Position numbers and translations under genes: made by a program
Shown here: positions 14,301-25,085 of the stretch, piece after piece
Numbering within the stretch: position 1 is the stretch's first letter
How the letters are laid out: each line of letters begins with the position of its first letter
The notes under the pieces: generated by a model
Seen by the model: only the letters and a program-made list of their open reading frames with translations
The model's database searches: none
Told to the model about the DNA's origin: nothing
From: Valencia hispanica
Lineage: Eukaryota > Chordata > Actinopteri > Cyprinodontiformes > Valenciidae
NCBI GenBank assembly: GCA_963556495.2
Contig: OY747715.1
Span: 14,621,239 to 14,685,238, forward strand
Length of the DNA: 64,000 nt
Direction of reading: 5' to 3'

Positions 14301-14348
14301 ACAAGTAAACCTCTGTTAAAACAGCTTTAAAAGCATAGTAATCTTAGC

Positions 14349-14968
14349 GTTTATCTTTAGTCGGATTGATTACTGCAACGGCATCTTCACAGGTCTGCCT
14401 AAAAAGTCAATCAGACAGCTGCAGCTGATCCAGAACGCTGCTGCTCGCGTCCTCACTAGAACCAGGAAAGTAGAGCACATCACCCCAGTTCTAAAGTCCT
14501 TACACTGGCTCCCTGTAGCTCAGAGAATAGACTTCAAAATACTCCAACTAGTTTATAAATCATTACATGGCTTAGCACCAAATTATGTTGAAGACCTGTT
14601 GTCACGGTACCAACCACCAAAACCACTCAGGTCCTCCAACTCTAGCCTACTAAACATCCCTAGACTCAGAACTACACATGGAGAAGCAGTTTTCAGTTTC
14701 TATGCTCCCCTTATTTGGAACAGACTTCCTGACGAGTGTAGAGCTGCTGAAACTCTGAACTGCTTTAAATCGAGACTAAAAACCCATCTGTTTAGAATTG
14801 CTTTTGAGTAAATGATTGATGTCATATGTATGAAATGTGTTCATGCTCTCTTGCTTTATTGCTCTTTCTCTTGCTTTATTGTGTATCATGTGTAATGTGT
14901 GTTTCTTTTACTTTTAATTTCCAATAATATATTCCATGTCTGTTTGTTTTGTTTTTTGTTTTTTAAAT
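14349..14968 (+). mobile_element. LINE-A (L2/CR1-group) C-terminal and 3' part
   Basis: From 14350 to 14811 there is an uninterrupted frame of 153 residues to its stop, starting FIFSRIDYCNGIFTGLPKK. It includes LQLIQNAAARVLTRTRK, ITPVLKSLHWLPV, RIDFKIL, FSFYAPLIWNRLP and FKSRLKTHLF, the C-terminal block typical of fish L2/CR1-group reverse transcriptase proteins. The element is 5'-truncated at about 14349. The 3' untranslated region starts at 14812 and breaks off at about 14968, where L2-B is inserted. Its last part resumes at 18074. A related tail is at 33196-33445 and a related coding piece at 36349-36532. Confidence 0.8.
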
Positions 14969-15172
14969 CTCCGCCACATCCTGATGTGCAAATGGTCCCT
15001 TCTCCTATGAACTCACCCCTGATTTTAACAGTAACTCATATACTGGACTTGGACCTTGTTTTACCTCATTCATACCTGTTATCAGCAGAGAGCGGACTAA
15101 AAATCATAAACCGAATAAATGCAATCCAAATAATCTCAAAATACAGTCCCTCCATCTCCAATCACTATTAAT

Positions 15173-16170
15173 ATGGCACTTTTTAATGTTCGCTCTCTGC
15201 TGAACAAAACTTTTATAATAAATGATCTGATTTTAGACCATAATCTTCATTGTTTATTCTTAACAGAAACTTGGCTGAGTGCAGATGCCCCTGTTGTTCT
15301 TACAGAGGAGAGAAAAATATTACAGAAATGCTCTCTTATGTCCAGCAGTCATTGAAACTGTCCAGTAGGAGGGTTAAACAACAAATGCTTATTGCTGCAG
15401 TAGCTTCCTGTTCAGAGTGCTTTATCAGAGCATACTAATAGGAAGGTGAGTGGAAGGAAAAGGTGTATTAGAAAAAGATGCACAAGCAACAGTGATAACA
15501 GCAGCCTTCGCAAGAATGTGAAGCAAACAAATATACACTAAACCATAATCTTGTTTATTTTTAACGGAAATATGGCTGTGTGCAGATGCCCCTGTTGTTC
15601 TTACAGTGGCCGCCCCACCTAATTTTAACTTCACTTATTCTACGAGTAGCAGCAAAAGGGGAGGCGGAACTGCTTTTATAAATTCATCAACACTTTCCGC
15701 CAAACCTGTTTTATTTGATAACTATTTTAATTTTGAATATAATGCAAATGTTTTTAGCACTCCTCAGATTTTATGTGTCACAATTTATAGGCCTCCTAAA
15801 AAGAGTGCACTTTTAAGTCAAGAATTTTCAGAGTTTTTATCAATTTTGCACAACTCCTTTGAAAGGATCATTTTAGCTGGTGATTTTAATCTACATATAG
15901 ATAACCTTTTAGATCCTTTATCAACAGATTTTTTAAACATCCTGACTTATATGGATTTTAGCCAACATGTCATGCAGCCGACTCACAACAAAGGACACAC
16001 CCTGGACTTGGTCATCACGTGTGTGCTCTGTTGTTGACTTGGCTGTCTCTGACAACTACTGTGTGTTTTTTAACATCACCAGTTTTATTCAGCAGGAGAC
16101 CTCTGTGAGAGCTGTCAGGAAGCGCCATCTAACCCCTGAAGTGGCTGCAGGTTTTCTGGAAATTTTTTAA
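15173..16170 (+). pseudogene. L2-B apurinic-type endonuclease region (broken)
   Basis: From ATG at 15173 the product reads MALFNVRSLLNKTFIIND and LFLTETWLS, the N-terminus of the APE-type endonuclease of L2/CR1 LINEs, which nicks target DNA. After a 232-bp interruption it resumes with ILCVTIYRPPK, ILAGDFNLHID, PTHNKGHTLDLVI and, in another frame, DLAVSDNYCVFF. The GDFN and SDNY (SDH-like) motifs are the usual catalytic landmarks. A frameshift lies at about 16015 and a stop at 16168. Confidence 0.8.
15309..15540. repeat. 232-bp insert flanked by a 70-bp duplication of L2-B
   Basis: The L2-B segment CCATAATCTT...GTTGTTCTTACAG occurs twice, at about 15238-15305 and 15542-15605, on either side of this insert. 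About 80 bp of the insert (about 15316-15396) reappears inverted at about 19535-19615, translating on opposite strands as LSYVQQSLKLS-RRVKQQML. The insert is therefore part of another dispersed repeat of unknown class. Confidence 0.6.
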
Positions 16171-17506
16171 AAGAATCCTCCTATTGTTTTACCTGCCCCC
16201 TGTGATTTTATTGTCAAGGATTTTAACAGAAGGCTTCAGTCCACTATTGACCGGCTTGCTCCACTACAAGTTAAAAGTTTAAAATCTAAAGCTGCAACGC
16301 CGTGGAAAAATGAAAAACTCAGAAAAATGAAGAGAAATTGTAGGGCGGCAGAGAGAAAATGGAGGAAAAGTAAAACCACAATAAACCATCAAATATACAC
16401 AGATCTTCTCAAATTATACAACAATGCAGTAAGAAATTCAAGAAATTCATACTTCTCCAAAATCATCTCGGAACATAAAAATAATTCCAAAATCCTTTTT
16501 TCCACCATTGATAAACTTTTTAACAGAGCTACTATTGCATTTCCTAAAACCCCCTCAAACACTCTTTGTGAGGAGTTCACAGACCACTTCAGAGGGAAGG
16601 TAGACATCATCAGATGTAAGATTTTATCTTCTCAGAGTAACATGGTTTTAGACAAATCTGAGTGTGTGTCTTTACCAGAGGAAACGCTGGACAGTTTTGT
16701 CCTGGTAGAAGCTGGGACTCTTGATAAAGTTTTCTCCTCAGTGAGGCCCACCACATGTGTTTTGGACCCGATTCCCACTTCCTTTATTAAGCAATTTTAT
16801 GGATCTTTTAGAGATGAGATTTTAACCATGATGAATTGCTCCGTTCAGACGGGGTTCTTTCCTGCCGCCTTTAAAGGGGCGGTAGTGAGGCCCCTGTTGA
16901 AGAAGAGCAATTTAGATTTTAATGATTTTAGCAATTTTAGACCGGTATCTAACTTACCTTTTTTAAGCAAAATTTTTGAATTTTTTTTATTATTCAACTT
17001 AATGATTTTATTAATGAGCACAATGTCCTGGAGAAATTTCAGTCTGGTTTTAGGGTGAACCACAGCACAGAGACGGCCCTTCTAAAGATTTTAAATGATT
17101 TTAGATTAAACTATGATGCACAGAGGGTGACAGTGTTCGTTCTACTGGATCTAAGCACTGCCTTCGATACAGTAGACCACACTATTCTTTTAACCCGTTT
17201 AAAACAGATTGGCCTCTCTGGTGCGACTTTAAGGTCTTTTAATGGTTTTTAAGTGTCTTAATGGTCTTGGGCCTTCTTATCTCTCTGAACGGCTTTTACC
17301 ATATAAACCTTCGCGGTCTCTGCGCTCCTCTGGCAGCCGTCTCCTTGTCACCCCAAAAGTCAGGACACACGCATGGCGAGGCGTCTTTCCAGTTTTATGG
17401 CCCTCACCTCTGGAACAGGCTGCCAGAGGACCTCAGGGCTGCAGAGAACGTTCATGTTTTTAAGAGCAGGCTCAAGACTCACCTTTTAAGCCTAGCTTTT
17501 AACTGA
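16171..17506 (+). pseudogene. L2-B reverse transcriptase and C-terminal block (broken)
   Basis: Translating past the stop at 16168 gives the linker (KSKAATPWKNEKLRKMK), then an open stretch at 16327-17058 with RT landmarks PTSFIKQFY, VVRPLLKKS and FRPVSNLPFLSK. A frameshift near 16980 moves to VNHSTETALLKIL and the motif A block VLLDLSTAFDTVDHTILL. At about 17240 the sequence jumps directly to NGLGPSYLSERLLPY and ends LKTHLLSLAFN. The deleted part should contain the catalytic YADD box, so the copy cannot encode an active enzyme. Confidence 0.85.
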
Positions 17507-18073
17507 TTATTATTTATTACTGTTTGTTTAATTGCTCTGCATGTATTATATGATTATATTTTTATCAGTTTTACTATGTAATCTTAGCACATTAATTTAC
17601 TGTTTATTTTTATACTTTAATTTATCTTAATCCCCGTTCCAGTGTTTCCTCTGTGGGAGCCCTCTGCCCCAGGAGCGGTGGTCGGCTGTGGCTGCCTGGG
17701 TGCTCTCCAGGTGGAGCTTGGGTGGAGGTGGGGGTCTTGGCCTTGCCTCCACTGGGCTCCCTGTGTCGGTGCCTCGGGTGCTGCTGTTAGTCTACCGCTG
17801 CCGGGGCAGATGGCTCCTCTGATGGCATTTCCTTGCATGGTTCATCTACACTCGGCCCAATGTCCTTTTTTACTTTTTCTTTTAACTGTGTGTGTGCATG
17901 GGAGACGGGTTGGGGGGAGGGGGGTTTATAACTGTGACCATGCTTTTAAATCTGTGGGGGAGGGAAGGGAAGGTGGTTTTATGTGGGGTCATTTTAATCT
18001 GTAAAGCACTTTGTGATGCAACTTCTTGTATGAAAAGCACTTTATAAATAAAGTTTGATTTGATTTGATTTGA

Positions 18074-18145
18074 TGTAAAGCACCTTGAATTACCCTGCTG
18101 TTGAAAGCGTGCTATACAAATAAAATTGCCTTACCTTGCCTAGTA
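18074..18145 (+). mobile_element. LINE-A 3' terminus, beyond the L2-B insertion
   Basis: GTAAAGCACCTTGAATTACC and GCTATACAAATAAAATTGCC followed by TTACCTTGCC form the 3' end of LINE-A. The uninterrupted tail at 33196-33445 (minus strand) has the same words directly joined to the upstream part, which shows where L2-B went in. Confidence 0.8.
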
Positions 18146-18299
18146 TACATACATTTTGGGAATTTTAAAAAAGTAATTAAAATTCTCAAAAAAAAGAAAG
18201 AAAGATTGAATTAATATCAGAAAGTGGTACCAAAAAAGGGTTTAATACAGTGTGTGTAAATAACTGGTTTCAGTCATATATAATATTACATTATTTTGA

Positions 18300-18665
18300 T
18301 TTATAACATTGTTCCACAGTCCACAATGATATTCCAGACAATAGGAGGCTTGCAATTGTGTGGCCACAGTTCAGGGAAGGTCCTTTCCTGTTTCAGCATG
18401 ACAATGTCCCCAGTGCACAAAGCAAGGGCCATAAATAAATGGTTTTTCCTACTTTGGTCCGGCAGGCAAAGAGCCCTGACCTCAATCTCACAGAAACTTT
18501 GAAGAATTAATTGAAACGCTTACTGTGAGGCAGGCACTTATCGCCAAATATCAGTGGGGCAATCTCATTAATGCTTTTGTGGTTGAATGGAGGCAAATCT
18601 CTGTAGTCGTTTTCCAAAACCATGCAGGCAGCTTTGCTTGAGAGCGGAAAAGCTGTTTTACAGTC
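18300..18665 (+). pseudogene. Tc1/mariner-type transposase remnant
   Basis: Frames on the plus strand give FLFQHDNVPSAQSKGHK, then SPDLNLTETL and NAFVVEWRQISVVVFQN. These match the second aspartate block (QHDNAP-H), SPDLNPIE and the C-terminal helix of Tc1-family transposases. Stops interrupt it and no terminal repeats are visible, so it is an old relic. Confidence 0.65.
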
Positions 18666-18978
18666 ATACAAATTGTTGTGATTTTGGAAAGAAATGTTCT
18701 AATCATCTCATATTAACTTGACGTCTTTGTGGCCACATAGGCTTAGTATCTTATTCCATAGAGGCAGTTGGTAGGACAGCATCTTATCTAATAATTCCTT
18801 ATTTTTTGGCCCAGGTTAATAAAAGTTAATGCACTGCTTTATTAGTTGTATATCTTTATTTGAAACTTATATTTAAAAGCTGAAGCTTAAGAAACTTACT
18901 TTACAACAATACCCAAAAAAAATACAGAAAGAGAATTAAAAACAAAAAAAGCTTTGAAAAAAAATTGCTAAAAAGTAC

Positions 18979-19420
18979 AACAAATCAAATGAAATTTTAT
19001 TTAAAAGTGCTTTTCATACAAACATTGTAACTCGTTTTTTACAGATTAAAATGACCTCACATAAACCACATTCCCATCCTTCCCTCACAGATTCTAAAGC
19101 ATGATCACAATTATACCCCACTATCCCCGGTCCCCATGCGCACACACACTCAAGAGCAACAATAAAAAGGACATCGGGCCAGTTAAGGTAAGGAAACACC
19201 ATCAAAGGAGCCATCTGCACCAGCAGCAGCACATCAACAGCAGCAGCCGAGGCACTGACACAGAGTGCCCAGAGGAGGCAAGGCTGAGACCCCCACCTCC
19301 ACCCAAGCGCTACCTGGAGAGCACCCAGCCAGCCAGAGCCGACCACCACTCCCGAGGCAGAGGGCTCCCACAGAGGAAACACTGGAAGGAAGATTAACAT
19401 AACAGGTTAAAATAGAAAAA
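18979..19420 (-). mobile_element. L2-B 3' untranslated fragment (inverted)
   Basis: The reverse complement matches the 3' untranslated region of L2-B at about 17640-18060 and of the copy at 33446-33880: CAGTG-TTCCTCTGTGGGAG, the alanine/glycine-like GC-rich stretch, and the tail AATAAAATTTCATTTGATTT. Only the 3' end is present, as expected of 5'-truncated LINE insertions. The 98- and 128-codon frames here are UTR frames. Confidence 0.75.
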
Positions 19421-19439
19421 TAAACAGTGGATAGATAAG

Positions 19440-19625
19440 ACTAACACGGAGACGCATTTCGCTGTATACGTATACATTTTTTTATCGTATTAGCGTTTTG
19501 TCCACATGGATCCGGCGTTTTCGGAGACTGAAAGCAATAAGCATTTGTTGTTTAACCCTCCTATTGGACAGTTTCAATGACTGCTGGACATAAGAGAGTA
19601 TTTCTGTAATATTTTTTTTAAACTG
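19440..19625 (-). repeat. Unassigned dispersed repeat, inverted partner of 15309-15396
   Basis: It contains CGTATTAGCGTTTTGTCCAC, GGATCCGGCGTTTTCGGAGA and then the 80-bp segment shared in opposite orientation with 15316-15396. The 'CGTTTTCGGAGACTG' style resembles DNA-transposon termini common in fish, but I cannot place the family. Confidence 0.5.
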
Positions 19626-19689
19626 TCTGATTCCACCTATGCTGCTACCTTTATATACTCCTGCTCTGCCCTCACTCAGTGCGAGATAG

Positions 19690-20340
19690 TCTGTTGTCAA
19701 CCATTGTCACAGCGTTCAAGCGTTTTTTCATGTCCATGTCTTTGTATACCAGACCTGTTATCTGCCTCCTGACCATTGCCCTTGCTTACTCCTTGTCTGC
19801 ACTGTGAATCTTTCTGCCTCTGGCTTTTAACCTAGCCGCATGTACCTCTCTGATATTGGATCTGTTGGGCCCTCTCTCCCTGCTCTGTGGCTGACCTGAA
19901 CCGTTTACCCGACCACTGACCTTTAGGACCAAGCTATCATCCCCTTTCCTATGGTGACACTTAATCATTGGATTAGAGTGTGTGAACTCACACATCCTAT
20001 TACTGGAGGTTCCACACTCCATGACATTGTCATCTCTGGTTTCCAATGTATAGGGTTATCCCCCCTCTACAGTCCTGCGGGTGAAACAGTCCCCAGTGCA
20101 CAGACACAGACTAATTCTCAGTATCTTCTAAGAGGATCCAAGTTAATCAAGGTTCGAATCTCCAAAGAGGATCTCTTGGGAAACCACCTCTGTCGGGTGA
20201 TCCTTCATTTCTTTGTTTTACAATACTTCCATGTACTCTGCCAGTTACCCACTAGTCAATCTCTTCCACAGAGTCTGACCATAAACCAAAGACGCATTTC
20301 CCGACCTGCTGCACATTCTTTTGTTTGCAAATAAAAACTG
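19690..20340 (+). other. Pyrimidine-rich unassigned sequence with polyA signal
   Basis: CCTGACCATTGCCCTTGC, CTCTGCCTCTGGC and similar runs resemble the 3' portions of fish retroelements (from memory). The stretch ends with CAAATAAAAACTG, a possible polyadenylation signal. No coding motif or repeat boundary is clear, so the class is uncertain. Confidence 0.25.
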
Positions 20341-22365
20341 TGTAACCTTCCTTGGGTTGGGGTTTACTGGCAAACTAAAACCATCTTTCCTGTAAGCCTC
20401 AGATGAAACCTGATACAGGATTAGGAGATGAAAAATCACACTAATAAAACAAAATCAACAAAATGAACATCCTCATTATTGGAAGAAAACAGCTAATTGG
20501 AAACTGATTTCTCAGGTGAAGACCTGGCAGCATGACAGCTTTATTGTCACAGTATTTTTATGACGACGTCTGTTTCAATTCTCCCAAGCTTGAGCTCCTA
20601 CTGAACCTGTACTGATTCAGCTTCAGCTCTTGGCTAAATAATACCATCCAAAACAGAATCCAAAGGAAAAAAAAGCTGGTGAGCATAAATGGGGAGAGAG
20701 GATTGGACATTAAGAAAGGAGATGAAGAGAGAGAGAAAGTGAACCGTAAAAAAAAAAAAGAAATAGGAAGGAGTGATTTAAACAGACAGAAAGGCGGAGC
20801 ACTTACTCCCACCTCTCCCATGTCGGTTCCTCTGTGTCATCCTGAGACAAGAGTTAATAGGCCAGCTTTTTGCCTCTGCACCTTCAGCAGCTCAGCGCTG
20901 AGAGCTGCTTTAATGCAGAGCCTCCAGCAACACTACTGGCAATTTGTCTTTTAGCCAACGCAAGGGTTTTCCGCCCCCCCTCTACTTTTTTGTATTATTA
21001 TTTTGCTAAATCGACATTTCTTAAGCAATTACTGCCAAAATCCACAATCTGGTATATTGAAGTTGCAAGCCATTGGATTTTTAACATCAGTAATTCATTG
21101 GATTTTTCATTAGGAGAGATTAGACTAATTACCATAAACAAACAAGGTGTTAATGAGGATTTATTGTAGCCTTTACCGAGCCCTACATCATGTGACACAA
21201 AAGTAAATAGAGCAAATATCAGAGTTTTTACTTTATAAAGCAAAACAGGAGGTTTGACAAAGTGTAACTTCCAAAGCATGCAGATCTGCTGAAATCCAGA
21301 CTAAAGAAGCTGCTCTTTAAAGCAACATCTGTTTTTGTCTGCTGATGAAACCAATTAACAGTGTTAGCTTCTTAAACACCGGCTTACACATTTCTCATAT
21401 GAATATTCCAGAGTTTTCCACGGTTTTCTGTCCTTTATGGCTATTTTAAAATATAAAACAGAAGACCTGACCATGAACTACAGTGGTCAGGCCTTGTATA
21501 AGTAACCTGCAAAAGCCAGAATGTAGAAAGAAAAGACACAAGAAAAAGAAAAGCAAAAACAAATGGCAAAAGAAAAGAAAGAATGAAGGGAACAAAATCA
21601 GGTAGGGAACCTTGGAAGGATGTGATGGTTAGGAATGTAAGGTCACAAGGAAAGAAAAAAAAATGGACAAGACAGTGACTAACAAAAAAAGAGAAAGGAA
21701 TGACAGAAGGAATAAAGGGACATTAGGAAAGAGAGTAGGAAAGAGGGAAGGAAACATAGAAGAACAAAAGGAAATAAAAAGGGGAGGTGAGCAAATAAGG
21801 AATAAAGGAAGGAAGGACTCGAAAACGGAAAAAAGAAATGGCACAAGAAAGAAAATATACATGATGACACAATCAAGTTCCAGACTTTTCCAGGGTCTAT
21901 AGGAACCCTATCACATAAAATCAAAATGAAATATATTCACGTTAGTGACAAACTGACAACATATTACCATAAATAACATGTGGGGCGGCAGAGTTTTTCT
22001 GTTTTATTGCACTCTACTGTTTTCCCCTCAAATCCTTCTCGGTTTTGACGGACTTTAAAAATGAATCCTAACTGTTGTCTCTCATGTCTCAACAGAGAAA
22101 CTTTTATGACACTTTTAGGATCCAGACAGCTGTTTTGCATTTACTAAGAGGGCTTCAGAATGCGTTGGGCTGTTCTTGGCTTTATGTGCTCAAGATACAT
22201 CTCTATCTAGACCCTAAACCAAAAACTTTAACACAAACTTTATGATCACAGACACTGTGGGAAAGCCCTATGGGGGGAAATAAAAACCAGGGGGGGGGGG
22301 GCGGGTTAATGGGGCTGAAGCAATGACCCTTTGGGAAAGCACGGATGCACAAATACAGACACGTC

Positions 22366-22367
<2 letters not shown>
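20341..22367. other. Unique DNA, possible conserved patch, no gene seen
   Basis: The part 20860-21175 has clean, low-repeat sequence with ATTAGACTAATTACC and CAGCTCAGCGCTGAGAGCTG and could be a conserved non-coding element (inference). Purine-rich AAAG/GGAA DNA fills about 21530-21860 and yields spurious Lys/Glu frames. A G11 run lies near 22291. Confidence 0.4.
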
Positions 22368-22415
<48 letters not shown>

Positions 22416-22435
22416 CACACACACACACCCGCAGA
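22368..22435. repeat. (CA)n microsatellite
   Basis: About 30 CA units with two small interruptions. Together with the next CA tract it produces several mirror frames on both strands. Confidence 0.97.
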
Positions 22436-22506
22436 CAAAACAAACTGTATGTAAACATAAAAAGAGAGGCTAACCCGGCCCCATTTCTGTGCATCTCTCT
22501 CTCTCT

Positions 22507-22507
<1 letters not shown>

Positions 22508-22559
<52 letters not shown>
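22508..22559. repeat. (CA)n microsatellite
   Basis: About 25 CA units follow a short CT tract (CTCTCTCTCTCTCC). Confidence 0.97.
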
Positions 22560-22561
<2 letters not shown>

Positions 22562-24041
22562 AACGCACACATAAACACCCACCCTCTTCCCGCATTCCTT
22601 TCCTGTCTGACACACTTCCAGTAAGCCCACCAGCACTTCAAAAAAAGCCAGCACCACCATTAGCCCTCCAGACGTCAGCGCCTGCTAAAAACATGCTCAG
22701 CCGTGTCGCACATGCTAAAAGAAAAACAAAAACACAACCTTCTGCTTGGAAAAACAGACCACAGGTGCAGCTTAATCTACAGCCGGATTTGATGCCTCAA
22801 AGCAACTTTCCACAATTACCGAAAGATGAATATAGTTAAACTTTGCTCTGTTTTCTTCCTATTAGGTCTTTATTGATTAGGCATAAGACATAAACAAATG
22901 CTCACAAGGCTAATTTAAACTATTGCACTAGTTTTTGGGAAAATGCACGACTTTCTATTAATTATGATCTGAATTGAGCTTTGTTCTCCCAACCTGCTGC
23001 CAGGCTGTTATGATGAGCTTTGTTTCAATTTTTTTCTTTGCCTTACAAGGGAATCTGGCATTAAGTCTGCTCCTCTGAGATATAGTCCCACTTGCTTTAT
23101 TTCTTTGCCTGAAAGCTTCGATTAAACCCACATACACAGCAAACAGCAAAAAGGCAGGAGACAGTCGAAGGGAAATGAAGAACGGTGCCACTGTAAGCTA
23201 CTAAAGGAAAAGCTCTGTTTTCAGTCCATCTCCTGTTTTCTCTGTCATTCCCAGCAGATCTAAAATTGTTGTGCCGCTCCACTCATCCGCTTCATCTGCC
23301 CGTTTGTTAACTTATTCCCTCAGTTCCAGCACCATCAACATCTCTTTTCCTCCGCAGTGTCTCTGTCCCTGACTCTCTGAATAATTCACTCCCGCATGCT
23401 TTTATTTTGCACCTTCGTCAGATCTCAAATGAACTCTATGCCTAATAGTGCATCAACGCTCTTTTTTTTTTATTGCTGAGAAACAAGAATGAACGAGTCA
23501 AAAGCAGAGAGAAGCCCACTGCTTATATTTAGGGGTATAGTTTTTGTTGCTGCACAAAAAAACTAGCTTTAAATGAGCTGCTGTCATGTGACGAGAGTTG
23601 TAATATATGCTGAGTCCTGCTTAAATTACACATTTATTGCAAATTCTGCAGTCTTTACTGAGAAATAAGAAAAACTGTAAAAACAGCTAAATGTCCAAAA
23701 TAAAGTCCATGAACACAAGAGGAAAATAGCACTCCTATATCATACTTATTTTTAGGGGAATTTTCTCGTTCGTTGGGGCTTTTGTTTTTAGCAATTAAAG
23801 TAGACGTTGCTAACTTGTTAGGACCAGAAGATGGAGCGAACCTGGAATAAAAACAAATCTGGTTTCATAAGGGAGATGCACCAATGCAAATTTTGTGGTC
23901 CGTTTTCCATCTGGGGTTTTTGTAAGGCTCTGACCTACTGATACAGATTTAGTCTGATTCAGATTTCTAATTAAGAACGACACAGAAAAAGATTAAATTT
24001 TTTTTCTAGCTTTCTTATAGTGAGCTTTCATAAATGATTTA
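22560..24041. other. Unique DNA, no gene seen
   Basis: No recognised exon or transposon end. The stretch around 22980-23115 is unusually free of simple repeats. Confidence 0.45.
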
Positions 24042-24180
24042 CAGTAGACTCCTGGTATAAAATGACATAAGAGCTGATATACTTGGGACCCCCTCTGAAA
24101 ATGCTTATAACAGCCCATTTTAATCATTCTGACACCAAATATACCTTGATATACATTAATACACTTAGTGTAAACCATAT
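24042..24180. mobile_element. Right-truncated pogo/Tigger-like miniature
   Basis: It begins TTACAGTAGACTCCTGGTAT, as a Tigger end does after TA. It shares TGCTTATAACAGC, CACCAAATATACC-TGATAT and ATACATTAATACAC with the left half of the intact miniature at 46030-46460. No right end is present. Confidence 0.55.
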
Positions 24181-24570
24181 TGGCATTAACATCTAAAGTG
24201 TCAAGTAGCATTGCACCTAGGTATCTCAGCTTCCCAAGCTTAAATTTCTTTTGAATTCTTTAGATTAATCCACAAAAAATAGTCAATTGTCAATAGATGG
24301 GTTTCCAATTAATAATCTGGTGGCACATTCGGTGATTTGGGAAATCCAGAATATAGAGTTTACACTGTCTTCACCTTCTTTAGGATGTCTGCCATTGCCT
24401 GTTTTTGTGTATTATTTAATGTATAAAATGTAGATCTCTACGGTTATCAACTGAGATTTCAAAAGAGCTGCAAACATTCCTATTTTTCAGCATGTTTGAT
24501 GAAAGATGAAAGCTCAAATGGATAAAACAGATCAACTTTGGAAGTAAGCACTTCTGTTATATGAAGTCTT

Positions 24571-25077
24571 TAGCGATGGAACTTATGGCTCTTTGAGGGG
24601 AGTTGTTCCTTTGGGAGCTGTTCAGCTCAAAGAGCCGTTCAAAAGAATGGCTCTTTAATATTTTTTGCAATATTTTGAAAGAGCAATGTTTTAATCATAA
24701 AATTCATGAGTGCTGGCATTACATGTTAAAGGTGTTTATTTGCTGCGACTCCTCTCTGCCTACTATCTTGCTGGTGGCGTTCTTTTTTCTTCCTTCGTCC
24801 TTCCTCCTCCTCCAGCAAAGAGGGGTTACTGCCCCACTCCTGCTCCATCTTCTCTCCATGGGTTGTTTTGTTTCGCCATGAAATGAAACTAGTAGTTGCA
24901 AAGCAGGCATGCATAATATACATGGCTCAAACACCTGGCTCCTCGATGACGTAAGATGACGCTCCCCTAGATAATATTTTTTTTTAATGAATGGCTCTCT
25001 ACAAGGACTTGATTCTCATCATTCACAGTGAAGAGCCGTTCAAAAGATTTGATTCGCTTGTGAATATTACATCACTA
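24571..25077. mobile_element. hAT-type miniature element (507 bp)
   Basis: The ends are TAGCGATGGAACT on the left and TAGTGATGTAATATT on the right (reverse complement). They are flanked by 8-bp duplications gAAGTCTT (24563-24570) and cAAGTCTT (25078-25085), seven of eight identical. GGCTCTTT and AGAGCCGTTCAAAAGA words repeat near both ends. Eight-bp duplications are diagnostic of the hAT superfamily. No transposase is present. Confidence 0.75.
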
Positions 25078-25085
25078 CAAGTCTT

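Larger units (their letters stand above)
14969..18073 (+). mobile_element. L2-B: near full-length L2-type LINE inserted into LINE-A
   Basis: A 3.1-kb non-LTR retrotransposon in the plus direction. It has an endonuclease region from 15173, a partial reverse transcriptase (motif A VLLDLSTAFDTVDH), a C-terminal block ending at 17506, and a 3' untranslated region ending in AATAAAGTTTGATTTGATT and a TTGAT repeat. LINE-A sequence continues on both sides (AAATCT at 14968, GTAAAGCACC at 18074), so L2-B landed inside a LINE-A tail. The coding region is dead: frameshifts at about 16015, 16170 and 16980, plus an internal deletion at about 17240 that removes RT motifs B and C (the YADD region). Confidence 0.85.

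Noticed and set aside
17617..18004. ORFs of 73-120 codons in GC-rich DNA (also 19014-19400 and 33739-33936)
   Set aside because: They lie in the 3' untranslated region of L2-B copies and occur in either orientation.
21629..21924. ORFs rich in Lys/Glu or Phe/Leu near 21.7 kb (similar at 44918-45254)
   Set aside because: Purine-strand artefacts; both strands are open only because of composition.
22203..22839. Overlapping ORFs around 22.2-22.8 kb
   Set aside because: They arise from two CA repeats and have no domain or splice support.
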